Both the position numbers and the translations under genes were made by a program. Positions 41,167 through 49,725 of a stretch of DNA of 64,000 nt are shown here, one piece after another; the first letter of the stretch is position 1; every line of letters begins with the position of its first letter. Source of the DNA: Oribacterium sp. Its GTDB lineage: Bacteria > Bacillota_A > Clostridia > Lachnospirales > Lachnospiraceae. The stretch covers positions 28,600 through 92,599 of the forward strand of contig SFND01000013.1 in NCBI GenBank assembly GCA_004554245.1, read 5' to 3'. The notes below the pieces were generated by a model, which saw only the letters and a list, made by a program, of their open reading frames with translations, had not been told where the DNA came from and ran no database searches.

Positions 41167-42192
41167 TCAGATATAATACTCCATCGGGTAGGTGAGGTAT
41201 GCGTTCGGGTCGAACTGGTCGACGGTGACATAACCTGCCGGTGCGTTCAGGAGCTGCGGGAGACGGTTTACGATGGTCGCGCAGGTGTGCTCGACGGTTG
41301 CCGGCTTCACTACGTGGAACTCGGTATCCGGCTCGCCGGAGATCTTCCAGTCACACATATCACCGTCGTCCGGTCCGTAAACCTTACCGATGGTCTCCTC
41401 CTCTACGATGATGCCCTGCATGGTCTCGATCGTTACGACTGCAGACATACCGATGCACTTTCCCGCCTCGATGGTCTTGCCGAGGGTCTCGGAATAGATG
41501 TCGTGGTCGATGATGTACGGTACATGCTTCTGTGTGATCGACTTGATCGTCAGACCAAGCTTGTTACAGATGGCCTCACTCGCGTTCCATGCGTAGGACG
41601 GCTCAAATGCTGCCGGATGCGCGATCTGCGCCTCGAACTCTTCCTTCGTAAGATCACAGCCGTGTGCCTTCGCGAGTGCGAGTCCGTACTCGTCGACATT
41701 GTAGCTGTATGCGCCCTTGATCTTCGTGATCTTATGCATGCCACCTGCGACCAGACCGACGATATTGATCCAGAAAATATCCTGCATGCCGCTGCCCGCG
41801 ATGGTGCAGCCGGTCTCCTTCGCCAGCGCATCGAGCCTGTTAATCTGTGCCGCTGCCGTGGTCCACGGATAAATCGCTTCCTCACAGGTGGTGATGACGT
41901 TAATGCCACGTGCCACGCACTTCTCTACATGATCATAGATGTCGTTGATGAAGCTGAACAGCGTCACGATCGCCACATCTGCATCGCACTCATCGAGCAC
42001 CTTATCGGCGTCGTTCGAGATGAGGATGCCGGTCTTCAGACCGAGCCCCGCGAAATCACCGATATCCATGCCCACCACAGCCGGATTCACATCGATCGCA
42101 CCTACGATCTGTGCGCCATGCTCATACAGATAGCGGATGATGTACTTCGCCATCTTACCACAGCCATACTGAACGACCTTAATCTTCTCCAT
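41167..42192 (-). CDS. 2,4-diaminopentanoate dehydrogenase-like oxidoreductase
   Basis: A 341-residue NAD(P)-dependent dehydrogenase. The N-terminal Rossmann domain begins KVVQYGCGKMAKYIIRYL and continues with VGAIDVNPAVVGMDIGD and NVITTCEEAIYPW, which resemble the Ord/DapB-like 2,4-diaminopentanoate dehydrogenase of Clostridial ornithine fermentation (reductive deamination step at C4). GSGMQDIFWINIVGLVAGG follows. The start is set by GGAGGAAGAT. None of the other ornithine-pathway genes are nearby, so the true substrate may differ. The upstream MerR gene ends 110 bp away on the same strand. Confidence 0.75.
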   Translation of the reverse strand: MEKIKVVQYGCGKMAKYIIRYLYEHGAQIVGAIDVNPAVVGMDIGDFAGLGLKTGILISNDADKVLDECDADVAIVTLFSFINDIYDHVEKCVARGINVITTCEEAIYPWTTAAAQINRLDALAKETGCTIAGSGMQDIFWINIVGLVAGGMHKITKIKGAYSYNVDEYGLALAKAHGCDLTKEEFEAQIAHPAAFEPSYAWNASEAICNKLGLTIKSITQKHVPYIIDHDIYSETLGKTIEAGKCIGMSAVVTIETMQGIIVEEETIGKVYGPDDGDMCDWKISGEPDTEFHVVKPATVEHTCATIVNRLPQLLNAPAGYVTVDQFDPNAYLTYPMEYYI

Positions 42193-42303
42193 ATCTTCCT
42201 CCTTTGCAGACCCTGTGGGTCTCATCAAACACGAACTTTTCTGATATCTCCACTATAAGGTCTGCGGTCGGAAGAGAGTCAAGCGAATTCTGTTTGTTAA
42301 ATA

Positions 42304-43143
42304 TCAAACGAAACGCACCGGTACCTGGAGGCGCATGAACATGCTGCGCTTCTCTGAGTCGAAGACGTTGAACTCGGTGATGATCTCGCAGATGTAGTCG
42401 CCGTCGAGGATCCAGCCCTGCGCGCGGCAGTGGTCGCGGAGCTTCAGCGCGTATGCGATCTCCTCGTCGAAGGAATCGAGGTAGATGCAGGCGAACATAC
42501 CGCTGTCGAGGACCTTCACGCCCGGCACGATGTCCCGGTCCTTGTGGTCCACGAAGACGAAGCTCTCCTCCGGGACGAAACGGCCCTCCTCGAAGTTCGC
42601 CAGCGTGATTGAGGTGCCGACATTATACGAGTGGACGTGGAGGAAGCCCTTCTTCACGAGCTCCTGTCGAAGCCCCATCAGCTCTTCCTCGAAGGAATCC
42701 GCGTCCATCGCATAGAAATTGTGGCGGCACGGGCGCCCATAGGTATAGCGGCGATCAATGTACTCGAGCGACACCGTGCCGTTCGTCGGCGACTTCCGGT
42801 ACTTCTCGATCGACGCGATCGCGCGCTCCACGGCGGCATGCCGCGACTTCAGCTCCCGCATCTGCTCATGCAGCTGTTCGTTTTTCTTCACCAGCAGCGT
42901 CTCGATCAGCGTGATATCCTCCTTCTCGAGGATGTTCTGGATCTCGGACAGACTCATCCCGAGCTCCTTCATATACGCGATCATATCGAGCCGCGCGTTC
43001 TGCGTGATGTCGTAGTAGCGGTAGCCCGTCTTCGGGTCCGTCCGCCGCGGCTTCAGCAGATTCATCTCATCGTAGAGCCGAAGCGTCGCCACCGTGATGC
43101 CATTCATCTCTGCCATCCGACCGATGCTCACCAGATTATTCAT
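42304..43143 (-). CDS. MerR-family regulator with GyrI-like effector domain
   Basis: A 279-residue regulator. Residues 1-75 form the MerR winged HTH (IGRMAEMNGITVATLRLYDEMNLLKP, YRYYDITQ), residues 76-120 a coiled-coil dimer helix (LLVKKNEQLHEQMRELKSRHAAVERAI), and the rest a GyrI-like small-molecule domain as in BltR/BmrR proteins that sense drugs. GGAGGTGACGC precedes the ATG, and a CCAATGTCTCC motif lies 12 bp upstream of that. It may control the dehydrogenase-like gene downstream or a distant efflux pump; the MATE gene is 4 kb away on the same strand. Confidence 0.9.
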   Translation of the reverse strand: MNNLVSIGRMAEMNGITVATLRLYDEMNLLKPRRTDPKTGYRYYDITQNARLDMIAYMKELGMSLSEIQNILEKEDITLIETLLVKKNEQLHEQMRELKSRHAAVERAIASIEKYRKSPTNGTVSLEYIDRRYTYGRPCRHNFYAMDADSFEEELMGLRQELVKKGFLHVHSYNVGTSITLANFEEGRFVPEESFVFVDHKDRDIVPGVKVLDSGMFACIYLDSFDEEIAYALKLRDHCRAQGWILDGDYICEIITEFNVFDSEKRSMFMRLQVPVRFV

Positions 43144-43341
43144 GCGTCACCTCCTGCTTCCGCCAATGTCTCCGGCGTGACCTCATCACGTCGCCTCCGG
43201 TTTCGCCCCCGGCGGTCTCCTGAAACTCTGTTCCAGGATGAGAGTTTTCGTCGATATCCACCACCAGCTTACCACGCACTCCGGCGAAATGTAAGCCTGC
43301 AGGCATGGTAAGCGCTTTAAAATGAAATCATGCCTACAGCT

Positions 43342-44271
43342 TCAGATCATCTCCAGGAACGCGGCAAGTGCCCGCGACACGTAGCGGTTCTTCTTATAAT
43401 AGAAGCTGATCTGGCGGACGGAGTCGCGGTTTTCGAGCTTATAGAACAGGAGGTTTTTCGCCTTCGGTATGTTCTGGATCAGCGAGTCGCCGACGAAGGC
43501 GATGCCCATGCCGTAGCTGGCGAGGTTGTAAGCGGTGATCTGCTGGTCGAGCTCGAGTCGGATTTTCGGGATGAAATGATTTTCCTTGCAGATCGTCATG
43601 GCGCGCTCACGTGTGTCGTTCCGCTCGTGCAGCAGCAGGAAAGGGTCGTCGCGGAAGACGTGCATCGGTACCGGGGTCCGCTCGGCCGCGAGGTGATGTC
43701 CGGCCTTTATGTCCTCCGCAGTCAATGCATAAGGCACGACTTCCATGTTCGACGCGAAGTCTACCGGCACCGCCATGAGGAGATGGTCCTCCTGGATCAC
43801 CTTCCGATCGAAAACCAGCGAATCGAGCTCACTGTTGTCGAGGAGCAGATCGAGGGTGCCCGCCGACAGCTTCTCCGTCAGCTCACTCGTCGAGCCCTCG
43901 ACGAGGTTGATATGAATCGACGGATAGCTCGCCGTAAAGCGACTGAGGATCGGCGGCAGTACATACGATACGAAGAAGTTCGTCCCGCCGATACTGAGCG
44001 CGCCATGCCGGAGCTCCGTGAGGTCACGCACATAGCTCTCGAAGCTGTTCTCCGCATCCATGATGCGCTCCACCGCACGGATGTACTCCTGCCCGACCTC
44101 GGTGAGATGAATCGGGTTCGTGCTCCGGTCGAAGATCGGCGCGCCGATCCGCTCCTCTTCCTTTTTCACCGCCGCACTGAGTGACGGCTGACTGATAAAG
44201 AGCTTCTGCGCCGCACGGGAAAAGCTCATCTCCTTATAAACCTCATAGATATAGCGCATCGACTGGAACAT
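43342..44271 (-). CDS. LysR-family regulator divergent from aspA
   Basis: A 309-residue LysR protein. The HTH is in residues 1-58 (YIYEVYKEMSFSRAAQKLFISQPSLSAAVKKEEERIG) and the substrate-binding domain in residues 90-300. TGGAGGATAT precedes the ATG. It is divergent from aspA, with a perfect 20-bp palindrome between the two genes. It most likely controls aspartate ammonia-lyase in response to an amino or dicarboxylic acid; this is inferred from position. Confidence 0.92.
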   Translation of the reverse strand: MFQSMRYIYEVYKEMSFSRAAQKLFISQPSLSAAVKKEEERIGAPIFDRSTNPIHLTEVGQEYIRAVERIMDAENSFESYVRDLTELRHGALSIGGTNFFVSYVLPPILSRFTASYPSIHINLVEGSTSELTEKLSAGTLDLLLDNSELDSLVFDRKVIQEDHLLMAVPVDFASNMEVVPYALTAEDIKAGHHLAAERTPVPMHVFRDDPFLLLHERNDTRERAMTICKENHFIPKIRLELDQQITAYNLASYGMGIAFVGDSLIQNIPKAKNLLFYKLENRDSVRQISFYYKKNRYVSRALAAFLEMI

Positions 44272-44397
44272 ATATCCTCCACTTCCTGCCTGGCACCACC
44301 GCGTCCCGGACGGACGACGAACTGTCCGGCAGACGACATTGGCCTGCCCAGGACGATGGGCGGTCCGGGCTGCAGACGCACCGCCAAACGTGGCATG

Positions 44398-44417
44398 TTA
44401 TAGTCTGCAGACTATAA
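44398..44417. promoter_or_regulatory. Perfect 20-bp palindrome, candidate LysR operator
   Basis: TTATAGTCTGCAGACTATAA is fully symmetric and contains an ATA-N10-TAT core, close to the LysR box form. It is centred about 66 bp upstream of the predicted aspA start point, the usual recognition-site position for LysR activators. Confidence 0.7.
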
Positions 44418-44438
44418 GGCAGTTTATCATATAAGTAT

Positions 44439-44467
44439 TTGAAAATAACATAACACGAAGCTATAGT
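44439..44467 (+). promoter_or_regulatory. Promoter of aspA
   Basis: TTGAAA (44439-44444), 17-bp spacer, TATAGT (44462-44467), giving a leader of about 34 nt. Confidence 0.82.
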
Positions 44468-44507
44468 GAAGACAAGAAGATTAACCACCATTAGAGAGGA
44501 TATACAC

Positions 44508-45932
44508 ATGGCAGCTGTAAATTCAAATTTCCGTTCCGAACACGATTCCATCGGCGATCGCACCGTCCCGAAGGACGCGTACTATGGCGTCCAGTCACTT
44601 CGTGCTTCCGAGAACTTCCACATCACCGGACTGAAGATGCATCCGGAAATCATCAACTCCATCGTAGAAATCAAGAAGGCCTCCGCCATCACGAACCTCG
44701 AGATCGGTCTCCTCGACAAGAAGGTCGCGGACGCTATCGTACAGGCCTGTGACGAGATCGTCGCCGGCGAGTTCCGCGACGCCTTCATCGTCGACCCGAT
44801 CCAGGGCGGCGCAGGCACGAGCCTCAACATGAACGCGAACGAGGTCATCGCGAACCGTGCGATCGAGATCCTCGGCGGTGAAAAGGGCGACTACTCCCTC
44901 GTAAATCCAAACGACCACGTAAACTGCGGTCAGTCCACGAACGACGTCTTCCCATCCGCCGGTAAGATCGCCGTGCTCAAGCTCCTCATCAAGGCACAGA
45001 TCCAGCTGCAGCGTCTCTATAAGGCGCTCTCTGATAAGGCTGAGGAGTTCGATGATGTCCTGAAGATGGGCCGCACTCAGCTGCAGGACGCGGTCCCGAT
45101 TCGACTCGGACAGGAGTTCCGGGCCTACAGTGAGGCCGTACGTCGAGATATCGCCCGCCTGGAGCGTGCACAGGACGAGATGCGCTGTCTGAACATGGGC
45201 GGCACCGCCGTCGGCACGGGTATCAATGCGGACGAGATGTACCTCCGCCGCATCGTACCGAATCTCTCCATGGTCACCGGCCTCCAGCTCGTGCAGGCCT
45301 TCAACCTCGTGGACGCCACCCAGAACCTCGACGGTTTCGTGGCCGTCTCCGGTGCCGTCAAGACCTGCGCCGTCAACCTCTCGAAGATGTGTAACGACCT
45401 GCGTCTCATGTCCTCCGGTCCGCGCTGCGGCTTCAACGAGATCAACCTTCCGGCGAAGCAGAACGGCTCCTCGATCATGCCGGGCAAGGTGAATCCGGTC
45501 ATCCCGGAGGTCGTGAATCAGGTGGCCTTCAACATCATGGGCAACGACTTCACCATCACCATGGCAGCCGAGGGCGGTCAGCTCGAGCTCAATGCCTTCG
45601 AGCCGATCATCTTCTGGAACCTCACCCATGAAGTGGAGTTCCTTACGTACGCGGTGAACACCCTGACCGACAACTGTATCGTCGGCATCACCGCAAACCG
45701 CGAGCGCTGCCAGAGCTACGTCGACCACTCCGTCGGCATCATCACCGCCCTGACCCCGCACATCGGCTACGAGCACGCCGCCGACATCGCGAAGGAAGCG
45801 ATCCGCACCGGTGCCTCCGTGAAGGACCTCATCCTCCAGAAGGGCATCCTCACCCAGGAGAACATCGACAAGATCCTCGACACCCACGCCATGACCAGCC
45901 CAGGCATCTCCGCGAAGGAGCTGCTGGAGTAA
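44508..45932 (+). CDS. aspA: Aspartate ammonia-lyase
   Basis: A 474-residue lyase of the fumarase/aspartase superfamily, converting L-aspartate to fumarate and ammonia. It starts EHDSIGDRTVPKDAYYGVQSLRA, has NVNCGQSTNDVFPSA-like DHVNCGQSTNDVFPSA (substrate loop), and the signature GSSIMPGKVNPVIPE near residue 320 with the catalytic serine region. MGGTAVGTGIN is also typical. The start MAAVNSNFRSE has AGAGAGGA upstream; an earlier ATG lacks one. Fumarase is the alternative but AspA fits better by start sequence. A divergent LysR gene and palindrome suggest regulation. Confidence 0.96.
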   Translation: MAAVNSNFRSEHDSIGDRTVPKDAYYGVQSLRASENFHITGLKMHPEIINSIVEIKKASAITNLEIGLLDKKVADAIVQACDEIVAGEFRDAFIVDPIQGGAGTSLNMNANEVIANRAIEILGGEKGDYSLVNPNDHVNCGQSTNDVFPSAGKIAVLKLLIKAQIQLQRLYKALSDKAEEFDDVLKMGRTQLQDAVPIRLGQEFRAYSEAVRRDIARLERAQDEMRCLNMGGTAVGTGINADEMYLRRIVPNLSMVTGLQLVQAFNLVDATQNLDGFVAVSGAVKTCAVNLSKMCNDLRLMSSGPRCGFNEINLPAKQNGSSIMPGKVNPVIPEVVNQVAFNIMGNDFTITMAAEGGQLELNAFEPIIFWNLTHEVEFLTYAVNTLTDNCIVGITANRERCQSYVDHSVGIITALTPHIGYEHAADIAKEAIRTGASVKDLILQKGILTQENIDKILDTHAMTSPGISAKELLE

Positions 45933-45955
45933 TCCATGAACTATACGATGCCGAG

Positions 45956-46094
45956 CATAGCATAAACGCGCGGTACCCGCCCATGTCCAGTGCGATGCGC
46001 AGTCATCTTTCTGGCGGACGGCTCAGCCGAATCCCCGCCGTAAATCTCACAGCATATACGAATCCCCCTGTTCACAACCGAACAGGGGGATTTT
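45956..46094 (+). repeat. Gene-end repeat with terminator (copy after aspA)
   Basis: About 130 bp that align with 49270-49393: CGCGGTACCCG, TGTCCAGTGCGATGCGCAGTC, CTGGCGGACGGCTCAGC, CTCACAGC, then a terminator AATCCCCCTGTTC/GAACAGGGGGATT with 6-nt loop (46061-46094). The terminator ends aspA. Similarity between the two copies is about three quarters by eye. Confidence 0.7.
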
Positions 46095-46106
46095 ATGCCG
46101 CGGAAA

Positions 46107-46193
46107 TTAATGGGGTCTGACCCCATTAATTTTTTCTAAACAAAATCTAAACTGAAGTTTATGGGGTCAGACCCCATTACGAAATTCTTAAGA
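46107..46193 (-). repeat. Paired GGGGTCWGACCCC element (REPIN-like), about 87 bp
   Basis: Minus strand: CTTAAGAATTTCGTAA, TGGGGTCTGACCCC, then ATAAACTTCAGTTTAGATT and a TTTAG-rich spacer, then TGGGGTCAGACCCCATTA. It is nearly identical over its full length to 62714-62799. The crp-family gene ends in its first bases (stop TAA of CTTAAG). Confidence 0.88.
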
Positions 46194-46862
46194 TGCGCTG
46201 CCGACGATCAGCTCGAAGTGCCGGCGATTCGTTTTGAGAATGCCTTCCTTCTGCAGCTTCGAGAGTTCCACGGACATGGCGGCGCGGTCCACGCAGAGAT
46301 AGTCGGCGAGCTGCTGCCGATCGAAGGGGATGTCAAAGGAGAGCGAGGCCTGCCGGACGGATTCAGAGGAAAGATACGACAGGAGCTTCTCCCGGGTAGA
46401 GCGTTTGCTGACGTGCGTGATCTTATCATTGAAGACCAGCAGCCGGTTCGCCAGCACGCTGACCAGATTTCGAATCAGCTTCTGGTGATGGTCGCAGGCG
46501 GTTGGGCAGCTCGTCAGAAGACGCTTCACATTCAGAAAGAGAAGCGTACAATCGTCCTCGGCGACAGCATTGACGTTCAGAACCGTGCCGGACGTCGCCG
46601 CATAGGGCTCCCCGAAAAAGTCGCCCGCCGTGCACTTCGAGAGGATATTCCGGTGCCCCCAGAGGTCCTCCTGGAGGATGAGCACGGAACCGGACAGCAC
46701 AAGGCCCATCACCTCGGTCGTGTCACCCGCACGCAGGATATAAGAGCCGCGCGGCCGCGTGGTCGTGGACGCCTGCACACAGTGAAGAATCGACAGAATC
46801 TCATCATCTCGCATGCCGTTAAAAAATGGACAGCTCCGTAATATCGGTAAATATTTCTGCAT
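46188..46862 (-). CDS. Crp/Fnr-family transcriptional regulator
   Basis: A 224-residue regulator: cyclic-nucleotide-binding-like beta barrel (residues 15-120, SGSVLILQEDLWGHRNILSKCTAGDFFGEPYA) and a C-terminal winged HTH (residues 150-215, FDIPFDRQQLADYLCVDRAAMSVELSKLQKEGIL). There is no N-terminal Fe-S cysteine cluster as in Fnr. It is divergent from a ferredoxin gene and an Hcp-like gene, an arrangement known for nitrosative-stress regulators of Clostridia. GGAGGGGCA precedes the ATG. A TGTTTGA-AA-TCAAACA operator lies just upstream. Confidence 0.9.
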   Translation of the reverse strand: MQKYLPILRSCPFFNGMRDDEILSILHCVQASTTTRPRGSYILRAGDTTEVMGLVLSGSVLILQEDLWGHRNILSKCTAGDFFGEPYAATSGTVLNVNAVAEDDCTLLFLNVKRLLTSCPTACDHHQKLIRNLVSVLANRLLVFNDKITHVSKRSTREKLLSYLSSESVRQASLSFDIPFDRQQLADYLCVDRAAMSVELSKLQKEGILKTNRRHFELIVGSAS

Positions 46863-46875
46863 TGCCCCTCCGATT

Positions 46876-46891
46876 TGTTTGAAATCAAACA
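46876..46891. promoter_or_regulatory. Candidate Crp/Fnr operator
   Basis: TGTTTGAAATCAAACA is a perfect palindrome (7 + 2 + 7). It lies 14 bp before the regulator ATG and about 17 bp upstream of a TATACT -10 box (46908-46913) facing the ferredoxin gene, where no good -35 exists. This geometry is close to a class II activator site and would also let the protein act on its own gene. Confidence 0.7.
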
Positions 46892-47009
46892 TACAATTCC
46901 GCTTAAATATACTATGATCGGGTTACAAACGCAAAATCATCTTCGATGCCGGGCCAATGTCTCCATCGGGATGATGAAATCTGGTTTACATAAAACGGAG
47001 GATGACGAG

Positions 47010-47729
47010 ATGATACGAAAGCTTATTCATATCGATGAGGATAAATGCAACGGCTGTGGAATCTGTGCCAGTGCCTGCCATGAGGGCGCGATCGGCATCG
47101 TGGATGGGAAAGCGAAGCTCCTGAGAGACGACTACTGTGACGGCATGGGCGACTGCCTGCCGACCTGCCCGACGGGCGCGATCAGCTTCGAGGAGCGTGA
47201 GGCCGCGGCGTACGATGAGGCGGCGGTTCAGGAAAACAAGAAGAAAAAGGAGCTGCAGGAAAAGATGAAGCATATGCACGAGGGCGGCTGCCCGGGCTCC
47301 AGAGTCCGCATGATGCAGCATGCAGAGGAAGCAGAAGCGACCACCGGCAGTCACATGAAGGCCGTATCTCAGCTTCGGAACTGGCCGGTACAGATTAAGC
47401 TTGCGCCGGTGAATGCGCCGTATTTCGATGGTGCGAAGCTGCTGATCGCCGCCGACTGTACCGCATATGCCTACGCAGACTTCCACCAGGACTTCATCCG
47501 CGGCAAGGTCGCACTGGTGGGCTGTCCGAAGCTCGATGATGTCGATTACAGCGAGAAGCTGACAGAAATCATCCGGAACAACGACATCCAGAGCGTGACC
47601 ATCGTCCGTATGGAGGTGCCATGCTGCGGCGGTCTCGAAATGGCCGCGAAGAAGGCACTGCAGGCCAGCGGAAAGTTCATCCCATGGCAGGTGGTCACGA
47701 TCAGCATCGACGGAAAGATTCTGGACTGA
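47010..47729 (+). CDS. 4Fe-4S ferredoxin-type protein of the Hcp-linked kind
   Basis: A 239-residue iron-sulfur protein. Two 4Fe-4S motifs are near the N-terminus: CNGCGICASACHEGA (residues 12-26) and a shorter CDGMGDCLPTCPTGA. A charged helix follows, then CPGS and a C-terminal domain with ALVGCPKLDD and VPCCGGLEMAAKKAL, cysteines that could bind another cluster. The start MIRKLIHIDEDKC is set by ACGGAGGATGACGAG. It lies divergent from the Crp/Fnr gene and 12 bp before the Hcp-like gene. It probably passes electrons in a redox or nitrosative-stress response. Confidence 0.87.
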   Translation: MIRKLIHIDEDKCNGCGICASACHEGAIGIVDGKAKLLRDDYCDGMGDCLPTCPTGAISFEEREAAAYDEAAVQENKKKKELQEKMKHMHEGGCPGSRVRMMQHAEEAEATTGSHMKAVSQLRNWPVQIKLAPVNAPYFDGAKLLIAADCTAYAYADFHQDFIRGKVALVGCPKLDDVDYSEKLTEIIRNNDIQSVTIVRMEVPCCGGLEMAAKKALQASGKFIPWQVVTISIDGKILD

Positions 47730-47741
47730 GCGGGGTGCATT

Positions 47742-48239
47742 ATGGCAGAGAAAAACGATGTGACCGTCCGCTTGCAGGATGTGTTGACCGGCGCACTGAT
47801 CGGTCTCGCGAGAGCCATCGATGATCCGGCGGTCGCTTCCGCTGAAACATGGACGATCATGACGGAAGGACTGATGGCCACCGCGCCCGATGCCTGCCTC
47901 AGCGATGCCGCCCTCGAAACGCTGATACAGAACGTCCGCGCAGAGAAAGCCCGGCTCGCGCCAGGGTGCAGCCAGTGCATGGCACCATGCGGCAGAACCG
48001 CCGACTATGATATGCAGGCGCTGTGGACCGCTGAAGAAGAGGTCCGCGCGCTCAAGCTTCGCATCCTCACCGACCTCCGTGAAATAGCAGCGCATATCAC
48101 TCACGCACATGCGCAACAGGACGAAAAAACCGACGTGTACCCGCTCCTCTCCGAAGCACTGTTTAAAATCGGTTATGACGAAAGTACAGAAGCACTGATG
48201 ACCACGGTGCGCAAAGTCGAGGGAACGAAGCTGACTTGA
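47742..48239 (+). CDS. Small Hcp N-terminal-like protein with CxxC motif
   Basis: A 165-residue helical protein. It begins VTVRLQDVLTGALIGLARAID and has CSQCMAPCGRTADYDM near residue 78, and VYPLLSEALFKIGYDES near the end, which resembles the helical N-terminal domain of hydroxylamine reductase (Hcp/prismane) but without the catalytic hybrid-cluster domain. It follows the ferredoxin gene by 12 bp, so both are one transcript controlled by the Crp/Fnr protein. Family recall is moderate. It could be an electron or NO-related accessory protein. The last codons overlap the start of an intergenic repeat. Confidence 0.65.
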   Translation: MAEKNDVTVRLQDVLTGALIGLARAIDDPAVASAETWTIMTEGLMATAPDACLSDAALETLIQNVRAEKARLAPGCSQCMAPCGRTADYDMQALWTAEEEVRALKLRILTDLREIAAHITHAHAQQDEKTDVYPLLSEALFKIGYDESTEALMTTVRKVEGTKLT

Positions 48240-48242
48240 GGG

Positions 48243-48320
48243 GTGACTTGGGGGGTGACTTGGGGCATGGGACCATTTTCGTGACCTCGCGAAAATGGTC
48301 CCACGCCCCTCTCTTTTCTA
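48243..48320 (+). terminator. Terminator with long stem after the Hcp-like gene
   Basis: GGGTGACTTG occurs twice in tandem, then GGGGCATGGGACCATTTTCG pairs with its complement CGAAAATGGTCCCACGCCCC (one mismatch) around GTGACCTC, followed by TCTCTTTTCTATCTT. Confidence 0.85.
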
Positions 48321-48519
48321 TCTTCCCATCGCCGATTTGTATTTTACCTCCGCCTGAAAACATGGTAAGTTTGTAGTAGATACACCATGTTCGTGAATGT
48401 AAGAGTGCGCGGCGATCAGCACGTGCTTTCCAGCCTTTAAGCTGCGACCCGGCAAGTGTTTGATCCGCTATGACCGGTCATGCTGACCATTTAAGCGTAC
48501 ACTCAGAAAGGAGGCTTTT

Positions 48520-49269
48520 ATGAAACAGAAAATGAAGTTTTTTGCGGCGCTGCTCGCCTGCGCGATGACGATCAGTCCGATCGCGGCGATGGCGGGACAG
48601 TGGGTGCCGATGGGCCAGGACTGGGCCTACATGACCGACGACGGCGATTTCGCGAAGAACTGCTGGCTGTGGCTCGATGAGAACCACGACCAGAAGGCAG
48701 AGCTCTATCACTTCGATGCGAACGGCATGATGTCGAAGCAGACGATGCTCACCCTGAACGGGGATGGCGAAACCCTCTGCGTCAACATCGACGAGAACGG
48801 TATCGCGAACTTCTACGCGTACTGCGCCGACGCATCCTGGTACACGAGCGACATGATCTACCCAGTGCTCATGCCGGCGTATGCGATCCACATGGCGAAC
48901 GGCCAGTACTGCTACTACCTGCCGGACGGCGTTCCGTATTACAACTTCGCCGAAGTAAAGGACTCGTATATCAGTGAGCTGACGGACTATGGCCCATGCT
49001 ATGCGGCGGACGCCTTCATCCCGATCTATCACCAGGGCAGTGCCCCGGGCGTCTGGGAACCGATGGAGTGCGGCATCATCACGAACGCCCGCTTCGCGAA
49101 GAACTGCCTCGTAACCGTGAGCTATTATGTTGGTCCGGGCGATAACTACGATGACGTGATGTCGATCTCCGACTTCCTCGCCCGCCATATCGACTACAAC
49201 TATATGAGCGTAAGCGCGACGGATGCAAACGGCTATATCACCGCCTGCACCATGATGGCGGTAGAATAA
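48520..49269 (+). CDS. Secreted protein with choline-binding-like repeats
   Basis: A 249-residue exported protein. Residues 1-25 form a signal peptide (FFAALLACAMTISPIAAMA). Directly after it are aromatic/Gly motifs typical of cell-wall-binding repeats: GQWVPMGQDWAYMTDDGDFAKNCWLWLDENHDQKAELYHFDANGMM, with W-x-W-x-D spacing. The C-terminal half (WEPMECGIITNARFAKNCLVTVSYY) is unknown. It may sit on the cell surface. AAAGGAGGCTTTT precedes the ATG, and a terminator-containing repeat follows. Binding-repeat family recall is moderate; function is not assigned. Confidence 0.8.
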   Translation: MKQKMKFFAALLACAMTISPIAAMAGQWVPMGQDWAYMTDDGDFAKNCWLWLDENHDQKAELYHFDANGMMSKQTMLTLNGDGETLCVNIDENGIANFYAYCADASWYTSDMIYPVLMPAYAIHMANGQYCYYLPDGVPYYNFAEVKDSYISELTDYGPCYAADAFIPIYHQGSAPGVWEPMECGIITNARFAKNCLVTVSYYVGPGDNYDDVMSISDFLARHIDYNYMSVSATDANGYITACTMMAVE

Positions 49270-49393
49270 CCCCGCGGTGCCCCGGCCTGTCCACAGCGAC
49301 ACACCGTCATCCCCCTGGCGGTCAGCTCAGCTGAATCCCGAAATTTCACAGCGTAGACGAAATCCCCCTGTTCACACCCGAACAGGGGGATTT
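49270..49393 (+). repeat. Gene-end repeat with terminator (copy after the secreted protein)
   Basis: Second copy of the 45956-46094 element: CGCGGTGCCCCG, CTGTCCACAGCGACAC, CTGGCGGTCAGCTCAGC, TTTCACAGCGTAGACGAA and terminator AAATCCCCCTGTTC/GAACAGGGGGATTT. Confidence 0.7.
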
Positions 49394-49410
49394 CATTACC
49401 ACCATCTCTA

Positions 49411-49441
49411 TAGAGGCCAATGCCTCTGCCCTCTACATCGT
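49411..49441 (-). repeat. GGAGGCATTGGCC-family motif
   Basis: Minus strand reads GATGTAGAGGGCAGAGGCATTGGCC, one of at least eight extended copies in the window. Confidence 0.7.
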
Positions 49442-49725
49442 CATGCTGCAGCCTGGCCCCCTTCCCCGCTCACGCCAGATGCAACGCATTTTGTCTTTCG
49501 TCTCATTCGAATGAGACGAAAATTGGCATTCGGCTCATTTTGTGTTCCATTCATAGGGTCAGACCCCAATGTAGTCAACCCAAGGTCAACTTAAGATTGG
49601 TTACCAGAAGGATGATATAACAAAGGTGGCGAAAAATTGAATACCAGCGAAAAATCTTTAAAGAAGGCGCGCTTTAACAGAGCTTCGTTAAGAAACTCCT
49701 TCAGCGGTATTGATTTTGAGCAGAA

